From NCBI GenBank assembly GCA_001600095.1, contig BCIX01000001.1:3187198-3251197 (forward strand): 64,000 nucleotides of DNA. Reading direction: 5' to 3'. The translations under genes were made by a program, and so were the position numbers. Each line of letters opens with the position of its first letter. The first letter of the stretch is position 1. The stretch comes from Bullera alba. Taxonomy: Eukaryota > Basidiomycota > Tremellomycetes > Tremellales > Bulleraceae. Shown in pieces: positions 61,011 through 64,000 of this stretch. A model generated the notes under the pieces. That model was not told the origin of the DNA. It saw nothing but the letters and a program-made list of their open reading frames with translations, and made no database searches.

Positions 61011-61780
61011 ATGACTGACCAATACCACCCTCTGCTCAAAGCACAGACCATCCAGGACAAGCTCGAGGACAAGGCTCATGTGTACAATCAGCAAGCCAAA
61101 ATCAAGCTCGCCTCGCTCGGCGACATGGGTGAGCTCGAGTCCTCTGCCGGGATCGTGCTCTCGCTGACAAGTTCATATGTCAAGTCGGCATGTCCGAGGG
61201 TACAGGGGTCAGTTATGCCAAGATCCCTCCCGGGGGCGAATCTACAGTGAGCACAATCCCAAATTTGGGGTGTACGTCTCGCATACTGACAACGTGCAGT
61301 GTATCCACTACCCCCTGACCGGTCGGAATGGGTATACATCCTCAAGGGCAACGGAGTTCTGAGACTACTTGACGCTTCGCTGGCTATACATTCCAGAGGG
61401 CCGAACAGGGAGGAGATCCAACCGGGCCATACGAACCCCGACTTGGAAGTCACCGAGACTGCAGTCGGACCTGGTGACTTTGCCGGCTTCCCTGGCGGTG
61501 TGGAAGCGAGTAAATGGGCTCATAGCCTCAAAGCGGGAGACGAGGGGATGGAGTATCTTATGGGCGGGACAAGGGACACGATTGACGTTTGCTCCTATCC
61601 TCAGTGCGTAAACTCTCAAGCGATTCTTATATCTTAGCTTTGGGAAGAATAGTACGACTGGGTGCTGACTTTGTTGTCAGGGTCAACAAGACGGTCGTCT
61701 ACGATAGCTCAGCCGGGAAAGACAGATGCTCGGCGACGTCCAACTCGGAAGATCCAGTGCCAGCTCATCTCAAGAAGTGA
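61011..61780 (+). CDS. Cupin-domain protein with an apparent frameshift
   Basis: Four exons. MTDQYHPLLKAQTIQDKLED opens it, then KIKLASLGDMVGMSEGTGVS and YAKIPPGGEST lead into the cupin core. The third exon, from 61300, starts CIHY in the frame set by the upstream exons, but the intact cupin continuation DRSEWVYILKGNGVLRLLD lies one base out of frame. The break falls in the C-run at 61311-61316, exactly where the second His of the HxH metal motif is expected. Downstream, VGPGDFAGFPGGVEASKWAH and the last exon (VNKTVVYDSSAGKDRCSATS) are intact. These are small single-domain cupins whose reaction is unknown. It is a fresh pseudogene, a sequencing error, or an unseen splice form. Confidence 0.7.
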
Positions 61781-61843
61781 TTACAAGCTGCCATTCCAGT
61801 GCATCTCAAATATATCGCCTGATCAGATGTCCTGCTTCTTCTC

Positions 61844-62596
61844 TTACAAGGCAGCCTCAACGTCGCTCTATACTTCATGTCAGAGAGTCCTTGCTCTGCG
61901 GGTACCGAAACGACTTACGACCTTGGTTGTTCTCGCTGGGAACCAGGTGATTTTTCCATCTTTGACTAGGAACTTGGAGAAGTTCTGGCGATAGCATCAG
62001 CGCTGCCCAGGCAGTAATAAATTGATTATCACAAGCAACTCACCCAGTCAATCTCCTCAACAGGTGGGTTAGAGTTGGCTTTCAGGTACTTCCAGATAGG
62101 CTGAGTGTCTGATCCGTTCACATCGCCCTAAAATTGTGGAAGCACGTCAGCTCATCTAATCAGGTCTTCCCGGGTGCGCTCACCTTTTTGGCGATGGGGA
62201 AGGTGACTCCATAGTTGAGCTGGCAGAATTGAAGCACTTCGTCATCTGTTCCCGGCTCCTGGGCCTTGAATTGGTTGCAGGGGAAGCCAAAGATGACCAA
62301 GCCCTTGTCGCCGTGTTTCTCGTGCAGTGCCTGGAGATCCTTGTACTGTGGCGTGAGTCCTAAACACAAAGTAAGTTTCGAGTCCTCTTGAATGATGCTG
62401 AAAGCTGGTAGTATATTGCCCCACTCACCACACTTGGAGGCCACGTTGACAAAGAGCAGAGTCTTGTCTTTGTAATCGGCCAAAGGTAGGCTGGACTTGG
62501 GCAGCTCAACCTGAAGGGTAGGATCAGATCAGCTATAATTTCTCAAAACAAGACTAATTACTCTCGACTCACGGTGTATGAGTAGATGTCGGACAT
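61844..62596 (-). CDS. Glutathione peroxidase (Hyr1/Gpx3 type)
   Basis: Five or six exons. The protein starts MSDIYSYTVELPKSSLPLAD, followed by LLFVNVASKCGLTPQYKDLQ, which carries the catalytic peroxidatic Cys (not selenocysteine). IFGFPCNQFKAQEPGTDDEV is the second signature with the Gln and a second Cys; WNFSKFLVKDGKI has the conserved Trp and Asn of the catalytic tetrad. Fungal enzymes of this kind use thioredoxin and can act as peroxide sensors. The C-terminus is uncertain: a strong donor (GTAAGT) after TTKV suggests a last exon reading AAL then stop at 61844-61846. Unspliced, the frame ends at 61880. It is convergent with the cupin gene. Confidence 0.88.
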
Positions 62597-62790
62597 GCTG
62601 GCTACTGTATATGCTTACTGTGTTTACAGTCAAAGAGCTAGAGGATCATGTCAATGCTTGTTGATGCTATCGTCGTCGCAGTCCATGACGCCAGAACGCC
62701 GCGGAGTTCTCCGGTAAACTCCGGAGCCGACGTTGATCGCAGCTTTCACGCCGAACATGATGATCACTGTTCTTGCGTTGCTCGGCCATC

Positions 62791-63125
62791 ATGGGCAGCC
62801 AGAAGGTGCCTCAGGACTGTCAGAAAGAGGGTGAGCGCTGTGAGACTGGCCAGCTCGCCAAATCGGACACAAGAGACCCGATATCTGAAGCTGACGCGAG
62901 GTAGCATGCGCCATCCAGACATGTCTCTCCGCTAAGCAGTATCAAGAGTCGAAATGCCAACATGTCGTTCGCCAACTGTATCAGTGCTGCGATGCCATGT
63001 ACGCCAGTCTAGCTCAGGAGGGGAGAATCTTGAGTGACACTCAAAGAGCCAGTACGGCCTGTCCTATCGAGTCGGTGGTCAAACGGAAGATCAAGGCGAT
63101 GGAGAAGGAAGCGGAGACGGCCTAA
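62791..63125 (+). CDS. CMC4: Cmc4-like twin-CX9C mitochondrial intermembrane-space protein
   Basis: Two exons (62791-62830 and 62905-63125, intron 74 nt) give 86 aa. The sequence CQKEACAIQTCLSAKQYQES followed by KCQHVVRQLYQCC closely matches yeast Cmc4, including the CQKEACAIQ start and the C-x9-C pairs. The C-terminus TACPIESVVKRKIKAMEKEA fits the family. Such proteins are imported and oxidised by the Mia40 relay in the mitochondrial intermembrane space. The gene is divergent from the glutathione peroxidase, with 194 bp between starts. The start is the only ATG before the first exon's donor. Confidence 0.85.
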
Positions 63126-63511
63126 ACCAGAGTCGCGGGACGAGGCGTTTCAGATCGACTCGTTCCTCTTGATCATACGCGTCAAAGTGCCACAAGCCGC
63201 TCACGTGTCTCTTGATCGTGACTAGCACTACAAAGTCCGCGAGATCCCGTGGCTGCATGCACATCTAGAAGAGCACTGCCATCACGTGAGCTGTTGTAAA
63301 CCCAACCAGTTGGGCAGAGTTCACCACCTAGCGGGAAAAAGTCAAACTCCGAGCGAGTCTAGCAAGCTGTCACTCATAATCTCGAACCCCCAGCAGTCCA
63401 TCTCCCATCTTACATCTATCCCGCGCATCCCTCACTTTGAAGATACTTGGTCCCTTACGGGTACAGCCAAACGCAAATCAGCACAACACTTTCAATCCAC
63501 TATCGTCAAAG
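63126..63511. other. Intergenic region
   Basis: 386 bp between tandem genes. Nothing was recognised beyond a C/A-rich leader before 63512. Confidence 0.4.
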
Positions 63512-64000
63512 ATGTTCTTCGCGGCCAGCCGATCTCCACCACGACAGTGGGATATCCTCCACTCGCTCCCGACAATTGAGTACACCGCCGAGGAGCGCAA
63601 CCGACTCAGGGCGTTGAACGCGTACTACCAAGAGCTGGTAGAGAGGGTAAGTCGCGATCAGCACCTGTATTACCGCGTTGGGATTGCTGATCGTTCCCTC
63701 AGGAGGGCGAGGAGGCCATCTTCCAGCTGGCGCGCTACAAGATGTACCTTTGGAACACGGCTCGCCTAGCCAGGGCGGAGGCGGACGCCCTCGACAGCTT
63801 CCAGGGACGCGTCCCGCTCCACCAGGTCGAATCGCGATCCACCCAGACCCAGTTCCTCCCGTCGTTGGAAGCCGTGGAGGAAGAAGCCTTCGAGCCGGCT
63901 GTTGCCGCGACCAACCGAGAGGCCGATGGAACCGCGTCTGTTGGAAATGCTGTCGCCAAGGTAAGTGTACTGCGAGTAGATCAGTAGTCGTGTCAGCAGA
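63512..64000 (+). CDS. Partial hypothetical protein, runs off the right edge
   Basis: Exons 63512-63646 and 63703-63960 are joined in phase; a donor GTAAGT at 63961 shows that the gene continues past the window. The visible 131 residues start MFFAASRSPPRQWDILHSLP, followed by EYTAEERNRLRALNAYYQEL and ARYKMYLWNTARLARAEADA, a helical, probably coiled segment. The rest is acidic. No family was recognised. Confidence 0.6.

Noticed and set aside
61177..61362. Plus-strand frame across the cupin intron
   Set aside because: It reads through a good donor and acceptor pair and does not preserve the cupin motif downstream.

Overview
The window is nuclear DNA of a basidiomycete yeast, most likely a tremellomycete (Cryptococcus/Kwoniella relatives). 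Nearly every gene is cut by several 45-60 nt introns with GTGAGT-type donors and a CTGAC/CTGAT branch point just before the acceptor. Genes lie on both strands with no operons. The gene set is fungal: ERMES Mdm10, Zn2Cys6 and Mig1/CreA regulators, a UapA-type purine permease, a chitin-deacetylase-like enzyme and expansin-like proteins. No rRNA, tRNA, CRISPR or recognisable transposon was seen. All exon joins were inferred by eye from splice signals and reading frame.

Layout. 0.2-3.2 kb: a CHY zinc-finger protein and a divergent conserved nuclear-type protein. 4.9-7.3 kb: Mig1/CreA-like repressor behind a long leader. 7.7-11.2 kb: a YCII-domain protein, a small hypothetical protein and a tandem pair of small paralogues, the second with an in-frame stop. 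11.6-13.4 kb: a disordered Ser/Pro/Arg-rich protein. 14.7-20.0 kb: a CoA-binding-domain protein and RRP12. 20.3-30.0 kb: a kinesin, an F-box protein and PUS1.

30.3-39.2 kb: a Zn2Cys6 regulator, a uric acid/xanthine permease, a predicted secreted nucleoside/nucleobase deaminase and a 2-oxoglutarate/Fe(II) oxygenase resembling thymine 7-hydroxylase. The last two are divergent over one 436-bp promoter. This may be a small nucleobase-scavenging cluster and is the most interesting multi-gene hypothesis here.

40.9-48.1 kb: a secreted polysaccharide deacetylase, MDM10 (with a 7-nt microexon), and two divergent secreted double-psi beta-barrel proteins, one with a long Ser/Ala tail. 48.4-64 kb: RFC3, ATG9, a seven-TM protein of unknown function, MTR10/transportin-3, a cupin gene with an apparent 1-nt deletion in its metal motif, a glutathione peroxidase, a small CMC4-like twin-CX9C gene and a partial gene at the right edge.
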